Under the pieces are notes generated by a model, which was not told where the DNA came from, did no database searches, and saw only the letters and a list, made by a program, of their open reading frames with translations. Both the position numbers and the translations under genes were made by a program. Below are positions 22,713 through 34,969 of a DNA stretch of 64,000 bases, one piece after another. This DNA is from Amorphophallus konjac (taxonomy: Eukaryota > Streptophyta > Magnoliopsida > Alismatales > Araceae). How positions within the stretch are numbered: position 1 is the first letter of the stretch; each line of letters opens with the position of its first letter. Where the stretch lies: positions 321,079,933 through 321,143,932 of the forward strand of contig CM040123.1 of NCBI GenBank assembly GCA_022559845.1. The letters run 5' to 3'.

Positions 22713-23813
22713 TGTAGACGCCTAATTTCGGACATTCCGCGGATCCCCAGTGGACCTTCGTGTGAATAACGCACAATTGTTGTACCCAGCTTATTGATGT
22801 TCCAAGCTTTAAAGCCCAGCCCATAGTAATAGAGCTATTGGGCCTCGTCCATTTAGGGGACCAAAGGCAATGGTCTGGGCGGCCAGAGAGCTGGCCGCCC
22901 TCCATCCTGGGCGGCCAGGACGATGGCCGCCCTCCTCTGCTGGATGGCCATCAGTCTGGCTGCCCTCCCCTTCAAGGAGGCCAAATAGATGGTCGCCCTC
23001 CTGTTTTTACTTGGCCAGAGAACGTGGCTCAATTCGTGAGCACGTTCTCCCCCCTATTTTGCACGATTTTTCCTACAATTTCCTACACTCCGACCTCAAT
23101 GACAAACCACCAATCTCCAGAAGAGAAGGGGGGGGGGGGAATTTTGGCATTTTGGGAAAAAACTCGGGGGAGTGGAGAGATCGGGGGAGGAGGGAGTTCT
23201 GCTTACGGAGTTTCTCTCGAACGGTGAGAAGGGAGGCACGCTGGTCTTCTCCTTCCTTCGTCCTCGATTCTGGTTGAACCCCGAAACCCCTACACTCTAC
23301 TTCTTGCATCATGGCTTCCTGGTAAGTACATTCTGCATATCATAATCTTCCTAGCTCCTACATCTAGAGGTTTCTTCCCCAAAATAAATGGGAAGGTGGG
23401 TGGTCGAAAGTCTCGGCCATCCCTCCTTCCCACCACCCCCAGGTAATTACGCCGCCACTATCCCCGTCATATTAATTTTCATTAGAGTAGATGCTACATT
23501 TCCTCATACTAATGGTCTTCTTCTATTTTCTTCTTTGAGCTTCACTGCTTACAGGACTTCAGCATCAAAGAACTGTGTAGGGCTCCTTGCCCTTGGCCGG
23601 CCGAGGACGAGGAAGAGGGACCCTACCTTCTCCCTGTTTTAACATCTCCCCGCGATCATCACCCCTGTGAGGTTCAGGTAAACACCTCTGGCGATCATGA
23701 TTACTTAATCTTTAATTTGTTCCTCTGTAGGTACCTAAGGCCCAGGAAGGTTGAGGAGACACCTACGCAGGATACCTCTCAAAATCAACCGCTCCCAAAT
23801 TCCGGAGCCTACA
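22713..23813 (+). repeat. 3' LTR of gypsy 1 (1101 bp)
   Basis: It starts TGTAGACGCC after the polypurine tract and ends GGAGCCTACA, so the termini are inverted (TGTAG/CTACA). The start is nearly the same as that of the gypsy 3 5' LTR (TGTAGACACGC, 1207 bp). It contains four dyad modules and a poly-G run near 23130. It interrupts the last exon of the CACTA Transposase_24 gene; the right-hand target-site base run is GGTAG (23814-23818). Confidence 0.8.
22877..22998. repeat. Dyad array in gypsy 1 LTR (4 modules, GGGCGGCC-N8-GGCCGCCC)
   Basis: Modules are at 22877-22900 and 22909-22932 (both with perfect 8-bp arms), 22942-22965 and 22975-22998 (arms with mismatches). All four spacers are 8 bp (AGAGAGCT, AGGACGAT, ATCAGTCT, AAATAGAT). 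They sit 165 bp into the LTR, in U3. Confidence 0.9.
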
Positions 23814-25626
23814 GGTAGCAACCGCCCTGAGTAAAGCGTGCCTCCATGCGTTCCTTGATGCCGTCTACCGCATGTTGGATGATGGATGTATTCTGGCTCG
23901 TAGAAGCGCCGATGGAGGGAGTCGAGAAGGAACTGCTACCGGGGTAGGATGAAGCTGAGGCTGAAGAAGATGCTAAAATCGGGCTGGTGTCCAAGCTCTT
24001 CCCAAAACCGTATACTCGCCCTTTCTTCGGTGGGCCGGCTGCTGCTACCCATACCTCAGGATCTAGCTACGGCCGCTGCGTCTCCTCCTCCCCGTACTTT
24101 TCAGTCATATGCCTGTCATATGACTCCTTCAAATTGAATAAAAAATATTATAAATTTCATATTAATCAATCATATTTAAAAACTGAAATAGAAAAAAAAT
24201 GTGTATGTATATAATCTTACAACTACCGAGCGAGCTCTGTCGCTCACATACTGATCGGTCCCCTTCTTCTGGTGAACTGTAGCAAATAAATCACGGTACG
24301 AGACCGTACCACCCCTCTTCTTTTCCTATTATACATGTTATAGAGAGTAAATAAGGACATATAAGAAATAAAATATAACAAAATTAAGATTATTACTTAC
24401 CAATCTCTCCTTTTGGGTCGCGAAGGAGACAGATCAAGAAGTATGGAGATGCACGTCTAGATGTGTCGCACGTGAGGCTTTGGCTTTTGTGGATTTGGCC
24501 ATCCAATTAGGCTCGGCCCATCTATCACAGAGGTCCTCCCAGTGCTCCCTCCTCATCCATGTGGAGCCGTGTGCCTTCCAAAGGCCACGGTCCTCGCTCC
24601 CCCCGGCTAGAGCCTTGGCACGGTCCCAACATCTATGTAATTGATGCTTATAATTTACAATTGCTATGGCCTCCCATGCACGTCGAGCTTGTCCGGCGTC
24701 AGCTCACCTCACAAACTGATATCCTTGCTGTGAAGAATTCAAATTTTATAAGTTGTCAATTGAAATTGTGGAGTTGGGAAATATGTAATTTAAAAGATTA
24801 AATTGTATACTAGGAACTCGTCGTAGAATCGATCGCGGATATCCTGAGGAAACTGTCGAAATGACTTATATGGGCCGGTCACATGTCGCTCAATAATGTT
24901 GGTAATAAAACGAGAAGCGTCATTGGGCTCTACTTTATCCCTACAATTACATATGTTAAAATGATAGCCAACAATTATATAGTTGATGTATATATAACGA
25001 ACATAATTCATGAGTTTAAATATTTACTCAGAGACCTAACACGGCTTGCGTCCCTCTTGCAACACCACCTGCTCGCCCTCGTGATGGCTAACAGTATCGT
25101 CTGCCGGTTGTGTGCCCGGGTGGGCAGACGAGCCAACTATCGCAGGTGGTGTGCCCGACGTACCTGTTACAAGTAAAATAGAAGTAGTTAATTAGAATTT
25201 AACTCATTATTAAAAAAGAATTTATTCAATAAGTAAACATATAGAATTTTTATCATTTAACTAAGAATTTAAATAAACATAGCAGTAGAATGTGATGGAA
25301 GCAGTGTACTTTGTAGACCTTATGTAGAGGCACTCAAACCTCTAAACATAAAATATCGTGAGCAAAACAAAGTGGATATTCACTACTCATTTATCTAAGA
25401 ATTTAAATAAACATACCCGCAACAAGTGGTGGGGCCGGTGCACTCTGTGTACCTGGTGCGGAGACATAAAATATCGTGAGCAAAATAAAGTGCATATTCA
25501 CTACTCATTTATCTAATAATTTAAATAAACATACCCGTAGCAAGTGGTGGGGCCGGTGCACTCTGTGTACCGGGTGCGGAGACATAAAATATCGTGAGCA
25601 AAATAAAGTGCATATTCACTAATTTA

Positions 25627-27470
25627 TGTAAGTGATGTGCGGAAGGATAGGATATAGAGGGGGGGGGGTGAATATATCCCCCGATTGAAAAATGTGCCCA
25701 AATTAAAATAACAAATCTTGCACTACCCAATCTTAAAACAGAATAATCAATATGGTAACAAGAGTTTGCATAGAACATATGTCGAACACTTGCTGGGTCA
25801 ACGCACACTAGAGGGAAATGAAATGAAAGTTAAGTAGCACTCTTGCTGATAGATCTAACGACAATATAAGAGTAATGCTTTGCACAGAACAAATGTCAAA
25901 CAGCAAGCACTCAATACCCACAAAAGGAAAGTGAGATAAATATCATGCGGCTCTTCTACTAAACAGATCTAAAAGTGATATAAAAGAAAAGCTTGAAATG
26001 GATCACGTGCCATATGATTTTCCATTTCAACCTTGGGGCATGTGACAGTCGAAAGTGTGAAGAGATCCCACGTGTTCCTTATGTATCTGACCCTTTTCTA
26101 CACTGGCGAGCTATTTGTTACTCCTATCAGGTATTTTATACCCTTAACCAGTTATTTGTCTGCCTTAGGGAGCTATTTGTGACCCTTTGCTTCCTTTTAG
26201 CCATTGCAACAACTCCTTTCTCTGCCTTGCTTCCTTGCTGCATCGATGCCACAGCTTCATGCATCGACTCTGCCTTGTTTCTTTCCACGCATTTACCCTT
26301 GCCGCCCATTTGTCAGCCTAACACAACTATTTGTTTGCCTTGTCTAGTCATTTGTCTCCACTATCCATACTGAGCCGTCGCCCTTGCTACTTTCTTTTAT
26401 TGCTTCAGCTGTCGCCAAAAGCCATTTGTCACCCTTGTTTCTCTATTATTCTGTCTGACTATGGAGCTTGACCTTGTTGACCACGAATGATGTTGACTTT
26501 GACATGGGTCAACATTGACTTAAGTCAAACATGATAATAACGTTGGCTGGAGTCAATTGACTATTATTGACTTGAACCAATTCAAAGTTTGACCGATCCA
26601 CCTTGACTTGAGTCAACCCTTCGATTGTTCTTCTGGCTTCTTCGAGGGCTTCAGGGATCACTGTAGAACACTATAGCTCATTGTCTTCTAGTGATTTACT
26701 ATTGAGCTTCTGTCTTGTAGTGAACCCTTCTCTCTCTCCTCTATTTCCCTTCTTTCTTCATTTGATAACTCTTCTCGGGCTATTAATCAGACATAACAAT
26801 TATTTTTCTCCCTTGAAGTCCCATTTGTCACCACTGTTAACCTAGAAGCCGTCGCCCTGTCTCATGTAACATAGCCTTGAGAGCCATCGCTAATGTTTCC
26901 GTTGAGACCTATTTTTCACCCTTAAGAGGGTATATGTCAGCGATAGAAGTCTATTTGTCAGCCTTAGCTTCTTCTGCTGGCGGGTAAACACAAGTCGACT
27001 TCCCCTTCATGTAGCTTCAACACTTCACACTTATTCTGCGCTACAACCTATTTTTCACCCGTAGAGAGCTATTTGTCAGCCTTACTTGCCTATTTGTCAC
27101 CACTAATGAGTCATTTGTCTGCCTCATCTTCCTGCCTTCCCTTGTATGAATCTTAACAGATTTGTGACCCATTTCTAAAGAATTAAGACTTTGACTGCAC
27201 TGCCTTGGGTTGACCACTATCTTAGCTCCATTAACATTGCGTTGACTTTGTTGACCACGTTGACTTTTCTTCAGTTCTTCCAAAAATTACTAGCTTTTAG
27301 CCTGTTCTATGTGCAACTGTCAACCTATTCTTTGTGCAATTTAGAAGTAAACTACACACATAAAATTATTATAGCTCCATGCATGATTCTACATTAACAA
27401 AACACATTGACTATCCACATGAAGTGTATACATCACTCATTGTTTTGACAACATCAAAACACGGGACACA
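25627..27470 (-). mobile_element. Copia (Sirevirus-like) solo LTR, 1.84 kb
   Basis: The minus strand starts TGTGTCCCGTGTTTTGATG at 27470 and ends near 25627 after a GTGAATA-type block. Both ends resemble the LTR at 6274-8040 (TGTATCCCCTGGTTTTGATG and the GAGGGGxGGGTGAATA block). It splits the 118-bp repeat array, proving insertion. No coding region lies inside. I could not find a clean target duplication. The middle (26105-27125) has many copies of a CTATTTGTCACC/AGCC motif. Confidence 0.72.
26105..27125. repeat. Direct repeats of (C/A)TATTTGTCACC in copia solo LTR
   Basis: More than a dozen copies of a 12-15 bp motif, such as GCTATTTGTCAGCCTTA, TCATTTGTCTGCC, CCATTTGTCACC and CCTATTTTTCACCC, are spread over 1 kb. 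The motif also appears at 34971-35060. It is a family-specific LTR repeat, here mainly direct rather than palindromic. Confidence 0.7.
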
Positions 27471-28257
27471 ACACTAAGAATTTAAATAAACACACCCGCA
27501 GCAGTTGGTGGGGGTGGTGCACTCTGTGTACCTGGTGCGGAGACATAAATTACATGAGCAAAACATCAGCCGATATTCACTACTCATTTATCTAAGAATT
27601 TAAATAAACATACCCGTAGTTGTTGGTGTGGGCGGTGTAATCTGTGTACCTGGTGTAGAGACATAAAACATCATTACCAAAACGAAGTGCATATTCACTA
27701 CTCATTTATCTAAGAATTTAAATAAACATACCCACAGCACGTGGTGGGGGCGGTGTACTCTGTGTACCTAGTGCAAAGACATAAAATATCATGAGCAAAA
27801 TAAAGTGCATATTCACTACTCATTTATCTAAGAATTTAAATAAACATACCCGCAGTAGGTGGTGGGGGAGGGTGTAATCTGTGTACCTGGTGCAGAGACA
27901 TAAAATATCATTACCAAAATAAAGTGCATATTCACTACTCATTTATATAAGAATTTAAATAAACATACCCGCAGCAGGTGGTGGGGGTGGTGTAATCTGT
28001 GTGCATGGTGCAGAGACATAAACTATCATTACCAAAATAAAGTGCATATTCACTACTCATTTATCTAATAATTTAAATAAACATACCAGTAGAACCCCTT
28101 CCGGAACCTCCTCTCCTCGAAGATCCAGTACGACCTCGAACCATCTAATTATTGACAATAATTAAAGTAGTGCATATTAGTCCACAACTAATTATGAGGA
28201 GAGGTGGTAAGTAATAATGATAAGAAGTGTATATATGTTAAATAACTTACAAAATAT

Positions 28258-31200
28258 TCAATCAGTATCTATTTCATCTTCAGATGCTGAAGATATATCA
28301 AACTCATTGTCATGTTCGTCATCTTCCTCATTCTCACTAGATTCATACTCTTCCTCCTCAGAGGACTCCTCCTGCCCAACAATTACTTCATTTAACTCAG
28401 TTGAATCGACTTCTTCCACTTCGTCCTCTATAGACAACCGAAGTGGATCGTCAGATTCGATCAGATGAAGATTCGAAGCAACAAACTTTGCAGTGCCACC
28501 CTCGTCTGATTGAAAAAATTCGGCACCAGAATCCTCTGAGACAGCTTCAATGAGGTCTAACTCATCATTAGGCACAAGCCTTGGTTTTACCCTACAGACT
28601 GTCTACCAATCTTTATTCTTGGATGATGAATAACTGGAATAATACACTTGTTGGGGTTGTACGGCCAAAATGAACGGCTCATAGGTATTCAATTTAGATC
28701 TATGTTTGACATCGACAATCCCATATATTGCATCGTTTCGAACTGAATTAGGATCAAACCAATGACACTTAAAAAGGAATATATGGTTGTCTTGTCTGAG
28801 ATACTGTAATTCTATGACCTTCTCAAGAATACCATAGTAATCAAGATCATTTTCATTGTATTTACTACCTTTGACGCATACGCCGATGTTCATCATAGAC
28901 TTATTTCGTCCATAATCTCTGGTGTGAAATCTATAACCATTCACAAAAGATCTTAGATAGGTATGCGCGACCTTCGAAGGTCCATAACTTATCACCCGGA
29001 CTCTTTCATCGATAACATAACCTTCTTCAACCAATGAATATAAACCACGTTACTTAAAATGAACGGGCATACACCTCAAGCTTTGTGGAACTTAACTTTG
29101 GCACTTACTTGACCTTTAAGCCATCTGGCAAAAGATCTCTCTCGTTCCTTTTGAACCTCCATGTCATTGAGGCGTGGACATTGAGTAATTAATTATGAAT
29201 CAAATTTCTTGCAATGATGAATACAACATCACCGTAAATGGGAGGAAGAACGTCAAGAAACTTATAAATTTTAGCACCTGGGGAGTTGATGACTCACTCA
29301 ACATAAGGTTCAATCTCAGCACAATTCAGGAGAACATATATCTCTGTGGCCAACAACTCTCAGTCCTCTGATATGCGATTCGAACAACGTCTGAATGCAT
29401 GTCCTGGATACTTAAATATGGACAACCGGTCGGATAGACCCACCTCTCCTCCATCACATTACGTGGAGGTCGATTGCGGCGAGTTTGAATTTTGGGTTTG
29501 AAGTACATCGAATAGAAGTTCGAAATTTCTTCAATAATATATGTCCCGGTAATCGAACCCTCTACTTTAGCCTTGTTGCAAACCTTCATTTTCAGGTCAT
29601 GCATACACCTATGGCAATAATTCATATGACAATGACATACAGTGACAATGACAGACACATGTAACTACTGTCAAATAATCAGTAAATACATACTGATTAC
29701 CTCTCAAATGGATACATCCATCGAAATTGTACCGGTCCTCCAACTTTTGCCTCGTATGACAAATGGATAATCAGGTGCTCCATGGAATCGAAGAACGCAA
29801 GGGGAAGTATCTTCTCTAACTTGCATACCATCGTGACCACATTCTGTTCCATAGTTTGCACGTCCCCAAGTTTGAGTTCTGATGCACATAGAATCTTGAA
29901 AAATTGACTCAACTTAGTCAATTCTCCCCATATAGACTTTAGCAATATGTCACGGAATGCAATGGGCAGAAGTCTCTCCATGAACACATGGCAGTCATGA
30001 CTTTTCAATCCATATATTTTTCTCTCATTGACATTCACACAACGGGATATGTTAGACACATATCCATCAGGGAATCTTAATTGCTTCAGTCACTGGCATA
30101 GTTCATTGATCTATGTGTCTTTCAACACGTAAACTTCTTTAGGTTGCACAACTTTGCCCTGTACCTGCCGTAATTCCAACTCTGGTTGTTTGCAAAGTTT
30201 CTTCAAGTCCGCTCGCTCCTTGGCATTGTCCTTTGTTTTGGCTTTCACGTTCATGACGGTGTTGAACACATTATCAAAGATATTCTTCTTAACATGCATG
30301 ATGTCCAGGTTGTGCGGTATCAAAAGGGCTGACCAGTAAGGCAATTCTCAGAAGATACTTTTTTCACCCAGTTGTGATCCTCTCCAAATCCACGAAGATG
30401 TCATGTACTACCCGACAATTGCACTATATTTGGTAAGTTTTACACATGTGCCGCCATTTGTTGACCAGACATCGGTTCCCAATCTGCTTCATCTATTTCA
30501 ACTGTGTTCTTAATGAAGGAGTCCTTTTGCCTTCGGAAAGGATGGTCAATTTGTAGAAGCCATCGATGACAATCAAACCAGCATGATTTCTTACCATATT
30601 TCAGGACAATGATTTGGTATCAGCCATACAGTAAGGACATGCCCACCTCCTGTGTGTGCTCCAATCAGATAGCATTCCATATGCATGGAAGTCACTTATT
30701 GTCCACATTAATGCAACCTTCATAGTGAAATTTTATTTTCTATACACATCATAAGTAACAAATGCATCATTCCATAATCTTTTCAGCTCATCAATCAGTG
30801 GCCTGAGATATATGTCTAATTTGTTTCCTAGATTTTTTGGACCAGGAATCACCAAAGTTAAGAAAGGGTTCTCTCGCTTCATGCACAAGCCTGGCGGAAG
30901 GTTGTATGGCGACAGGAACACTGGCCAACATGAGTAAGACGCCACTGAATGTCCAAAAGGGTTGAAGTCGTCTGTGCATAAATACAACCTAACATTCCGT
31001 GGCTCGTGAGCAAAAGTAGTATAAGTACGATTGAAATGAGCCCAAGCTTCACCATCGGCGGGATGACTCATTATATCATCTGCATGACGTGCTCTTTTCG
31101 TGTGCCATATCATATGCCAAGCTGTCTTTGACGACATATATATCCGTTGCAATCTGGGCGTGAGAGAGAAGTATCGCAGTGACTTGTAAGGCACATCCTT

Positions 31201-31930
31201 CTACTTTGAATTGTCCCCTCTCTTCGATTTAAATCTATCATGATGACAAACATCACATGATCTTATCTACATTATCTTCATAATATAGCATACAATGATT
31301 AGGGCATGCATCTATTTTTTGGTATCCAAGCCCTAACTCATTGACCATCTTCTTTGCACGATAAAAATTTTCAGGCAGCATCGATTTGATAAGGAGGAGC
31401 ATACGGTCAAAACAACTCTCACTAAGGTGAAATTCGAATTTCAAATTCAACAACTATGAGACAGCAGACAACCGAGTGTGATTTTCACAACCATCCCACA
31501 GTGGCTCATTAGCATCCCAAAGTAACTGATAAAATCTTTCAGCCAACTTGTTTGGTGGTTCTTCATTATACACGCGTTCCCCTTGTACATTAAAGTTAGG
31601 GCTAGCAGCATCGATTACCATGTCTGCATAGGTACTTGTGCCTGTAACATTACCGACCTCATATGATCAGAAGTCTTCACCATGACACACCTAATTCATA
31701 TAACCTCTCGTGAACCATTTCTTGTATAAATGAACTTGCACATCCCATAGCGGAAGAAATCTCTTATTTTTACAAAATAAACAAGGACATCGTATGTTAC
31801 CACGCTGCTCCACTGTTGTTGGATGCCCTAATACAAATTGAATAAAATTATCAACTCCATCCTTAAACTCCTCTGACACCACTCCGTCAACTACTCTGCG
31901 ATTCATCCATGAACGATCAATTCTAGCCAT
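28258..31930 (-). pseudogene. CACTA TNP2-like transposase
   Basis: Transposase of the En/Spm superfamily. From the ATG at 31930: a transposase-associated zinc domain (DRSWMNRR, IRCPCLFCKN, VQVHLYKKWFTRGYM); a TNP2/Transposase_21 core (FDRMLLLIKSMLP, LGLGYQKIDACPNHCMLYY near 31330; PRLQRIYMSSKTAWHMIWH, LYLCTDDFNPFG, PGPKNLGN near 31100-30830; MPYWSALLIPHNLDIMHVKKN near 30340); DUF4218 (GLKSHDCHVFMERLLPIAFR near 29980, FDSMEHLIIHL, YFKPKIQTRRNRPPRN); DUF4216 (IFLFKCHWFDPNS near 28780); and an acidic tail (28575-28258). Typical family order and length. Stops and shifts between segments (for example near 31200, 30730, 30100 and 29300) leave it non-functional unless some gaps are introns. Confidence 0.85.
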
Positions 31931-31997
31931 ATTTACCTAACAAATTAAAAAAATCATATCAATATATCTTATCACTACTTCTAAGAAAATATCGACA
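31931..31997. other. Short gap between CACTA transposase start and LINE 3' end
   Basis: AT-rich 67 bp upstream of the TNP2-like ATG. Nothing specific is visible. The CACTA terminal inverted repeat was not found in the window, either here or beyond the LINE. Confidence 0.4.
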
Positions 31998-33050
31998 ACA
32001 TCATCATCATCAGAGCCTTATCCCAATTATTTGGGTTCGACTATATGAATCCTATTCCGCCAAAGATTTCTATCAAGTGCTATATTCATATTTAAACCCA
32101 AGAACTAATATTTTTCCTAATAACATCACACCATCTCATTTTAGGCCTTCCGCGAGCTCTTTTACTAGCATCCACTACGATGCGGTCACATCTTTTAACC
32201 GGCACTGAGTTAGGGCGATGAAGCATGTGACCAAACCACCTGAGTCTATTTTCTCTCATTTTACTATCAATTGGGGCTATCCCTAAGTCCTTACGGATGC
32301 GCTCATTCCTAATTTTATCTTTCTTAGTCTTGCCACACATCCATCTCAACATCCCCATCTCTGCTACACACATTTTGTGAATGTGTTCTTTTCGTACTGC
32401 TCAACACTCAGTACCATATAACAAAGCAGGTCTCACAGCCATTCTATAAAATCTCCCTTTGAGTTTCATAGGCATACGATGATCATAGAGGACTCCTGAT
32501 GCGCTTCTCCATGTTAACCAGCCTGCCTTAATCCTATGTGTAACGTCGTCATAAATCTCCTCATTCTCTTGTATGATAGACCCTAAGTATCGAAAGCTAC
32601 TACTCTTCGAAATGTTATGCCCATCAATTAGAACTTTGTCTTCCTGTACCACTCTCCCATTACTAAAATTACAATGCATAAACTCTGACTTACTCCTACT
32701 AATTTTAAAACCTTTAGACTCCAAGGCACGTCTCTAATGCTCTAACTTAACATTTAAAGCATCAATACTCTCATCAATTATGACAAATCATCTGCAAATA
32801 ATATACACCAAGGGATATCCTCATGCAATTATTTTGTTACTTCATCCATAACTAAGGCAAAGAGATACAGACTTAGTGTAGAACCTTGATGCAAACCTAT
32901 AGATATTAGAAATTCACCAGTGTCTCTAGCAATAGTTCGAACACTAGTAATAGCATCGTTAATCATTGACACAATCTCCATTAAGTAACTTCTGAATATA
33001 ACTATGCCACCTCTCTTTAATCTCAAGATCCTTAGCTAAAGGGGAAGGAC
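31998..33050 (-). mobile_element. RTE-type LINE fragment, 5' truncated and internally deleted
   Basis: The minus strand reads ERWHSYIQKLLNG near 33000, GLHQGSTLSLYLFALVMDEVT (RT motif B; Pro usual where the second Leu is, near 32860), a damaged FADD region, then ALESKGFKISRSKSEFM, RYLGSIIQENEEI and AVRPALLYGTEC to 32401, then MLRWMCGKTKKDKIRNE and MRENRLRWFGHMLHRP to 32092. These are plant RTE-clade RT C-terminal blocks. The 3' end finishes with a GATGATGATG run (complement of 31998-32010), typical of RTE. The segment holding RT motif A is missing between LLNG and ITSVRTIARD. Confidence 0.8.
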
Positions 33051-33054
33051 CCAT

Positions 33055-33733
33055 TTGCTGGCAACTGAGAATGTAAAATCTTTACATCAGGATATTCTGC
33101 ACCAACTGGTTTTAGTTTTGCTGGCAACCAAGCCCCTCCCCCTCCCTGTGTCTGTGTCTATGAGAGTGAGAGTGAGAGTGAGAGAGGGGAATACCTGTGG
33201 TGGGGGGGTGTCCGCCAGAAAGAATTTAACCACCGCCACTGCTACGCCCTTGCTGTCGGTGTTGCCTCTGCTCGCCCGTCATTGGCGTCCTTGGGTAGCT
33301 CCGCCGCGCCTGCTCGCCCTCACCACTCCGCCGCCCGCCGGTGAGAGATTGGGAGGGGTGCAATCGTGACAGAGGAAAGAGAGATCGAGAGGAGGAGGAA
33401 GGGGAAAGGACTAAGGAGGAGAGGAGAGGGTACACTTTTTCTAATTCTTGTCTCTTTTTATTTGCCGCCATATTTTCATTTGGTGCCATGTTTTCATTCA
33501 TTCATTCATGATTTTTTGTCATTCATTCATTTCTTCTAATAGGATAAAATCTCTCTCAATATAAAATATCATTACATCTAAAAAATATTATTTATTATTT
33601 AGACATCTGAAGATCTATAATTTAGAAAATTTCAACTTTTTTTATGAAACGAAACACGGGACCCATGCACGGAAACCCTCCGAAACCCGTAAATGTTAGA
33701 GCTAGTGGGAGAGAGCAGCAACACCGACGATGG
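33055..33733. other. Non-coding stretch with GAGAGT microsatellite
   Basis: It contains GTGAGAGTGAGAGTGAGAG at about 33164-33186 and a GC-rich then AT-rich transition at 33300-33640. Open frames on both strands lack any recognisable domain. I see no supported gene. Confidence 0.4.
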
Positions 33734-34735
33734 GGAGCTAGGGCTTCTCGCGGGGGCATGTTGGAAGCACTCATGATAATAATAAAATATCATTGTATCT
33801 TTTATCGATTTCATCATGTGAGGGTGTGCAGTCACATGTGTGACAATGTGTTCAGGTTCCAAGATTGGGATGGTCTGGACTAACCCAAGGTGCGCTCCTT
33901 CTGACTAAGCAGACGATGGTACGTGGGCATCAGGTCGGGACTAGAGACTCGCCGTGCCATAAATAAGGTCACAGCGTTAAGAGGGAAAAACGTTTGATAA
34001 TTAATCGCCAAGCAATGGGGCTGCATGGCCGATATAAGTCGATTCCTATAAAAAGAAGAAAGAACATGTTGAAAAGCCTTGAAAGCCCCACATTGGGGTG
34101 CAAAAAGGTATTCAGAGCCGTATCGGTCACATGTTGACCATTTTCTTATTGTTTCGTGACCCCATCAAACTCATGTGTTGTGAATTTACTGACACGTCTA
34201 TAATGAATTTTCGGGAGTTAGGGCTCCTCGCGGGGAATGCCACATGGAAGCACTCAGGATAATAATAAAATATCATAGTATCTTTTATCGATTTTACTCA
34301 TGATAGGGCGTAGCAGTCACGTGTGTGACAATGTGTTCAGGTTCCAAGACTGGGATGTTCTGGACTAACCCATGGTGCGCTCCTTCGGATCACTAAGCAG
34401 ACGATGGTGGGCATCGGGTCGAGATTGGAGACTCGCCGTGCCATAAAGGCCGATCACAACGATAAGAGGGGAAAACGTTTGAATAATCGCCAAGCAATGG
34501 GGATGCATGGCCGATAAGTCGATTCTTATAAAAAGAAGAGAGAGCGTGTTGAAAAGCCTTGAAAGCCTCACGTCGGGGTGTGAAAAGGTATCAGAGCCGT
34601 ATCGGTCACATGTTGACCATTTCCTTATTGTTCCTTGCCCTCTTAAACTCATGTGTTATGATTTTACCGACACGTTTATAATGCTTTTTTGGGAGCTAGG
34701 GCTCCTCATGGGGAATGCCACGTGGAAGATCTCTG
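33734..34735. repeat. Tandem duplication, 480-bp unit, about 2.1 copies
   Basis: Unit 1 (33734-34213), unit 2 (34214-34691) and a short third start (34692-34735) begin with GAGYTAGGGCTYCTCRYGGGG. They share GATAATAATAAAATATCAT, GTGACAATGTGTTCAGGTTCC, AAGCAGACGATGG and the GTATCGGTCACATGTTGACC block. Divergence is a few percent with small indels. Parent sequence unknown. Confidence 0.85.
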
Positions 34736-34879
34736 ATCTTATGCCAACCTCCTTGAGTCACGTGCACATCATTCAGGGCAGGTGTGGCCGTCTCGGCCGT
34801 CCCGGCCACGGCTCGGGATGGGACGGTACCGATACGGAAAACTATAATATATATATAATGGAATAAACTAATTCAAATC

Positions 34880-34965
34880 ATATGTTATCTCATTTGGTTA
34901 AGTGTTCCACCGTTTGAACGGGTTTCTCCAGGTTCGAATCTTAGCTTCAGCGTAAGGTTTCCATA
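34880..34965 (+). mobile_element. tRNA-like (SINE-type) sequence
   Basis: A-box-like TTGGTTAAGTGTTCC and B-box-like GGTTCGAATCTT are spaced as in a tRNA-derived SINE head. No complete cloverleaf, anticodon stem or poly-T terminator marks it as a working tRNA gene. Confidence 0.4.
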
Positions 34966-34969
34966 ATTT

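Larger units (their letters stand above)
25283..28004 (-). repeat. Tandem 118-bp repeats, each holding a 36-bp mini-exon
   Basis: Units are about 118 bp and contain AATTTAAATAAACATACCC and GTGCATATTCACTACTC. On the minus strand each gives an acceptor CAG or AG, 36 coding bases, then GTATGTTTATTT. Exon copies: 27969-28004 (acceptor AT, broken), 27850-27886 (37 bp), 27732-27767, 27614-27649, 27496-27531 (donor GTGTG), 25535-25570 (acceptor CG, broken), 25417-25452 and 25283-25318 (donor broken). All are phase 1 and encode TQ(S/I)(A/T)PPPPxxxG-like dodecapeptides. A copia solo LTR splits the array. Confidence 0.8.
23814..28144 (-). pseudogene. CACTA second gene, Transposase_24 (TNP1-like), with mini-exon array
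   Basis: Accessory protein gene of a CACTA transposon. Exon 1 is 28144-28087: ATG, then MVRGRTGSSRRGGSG, ending in phase 1 at a GTATGT donor. A row of eight 36-bp mini-exons follows (25283-28004). Then come an exon at about 25165-25040; 24940-24811 with SRFITNIIERHVTGPYKSF and RDRFYDEFL; about 24730-24410 with AWEAIAIVNYKHQL, WMRREHWEDLCDRWAEP and SVSFATQKERL; 24325-24235 with YRDLFATVHQKKGTDQYV; and 24133-23814 with KKGRVYGFGKSLD. These are the Transposase_24 blocks in order. At least three stops are present, and gypsy 1 truncates the C-terminus. The ATG lies 114 bp after the TNP2-like gene on the same strand. Confidence 0.78.

Noticed and set aside
25200..28100. CRISPR-like array because of regular 118-bp repeats
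   Set aside because: Repeats are long, contiguous and diverged with exon and intron parts; the organism is a plant.
34890..34960. Possible tRNA gene
   Set aside because: A- and B-box-like motifs are present but the acceptor and anticodon stems do not pair well; better read as a SINE-type sequence.
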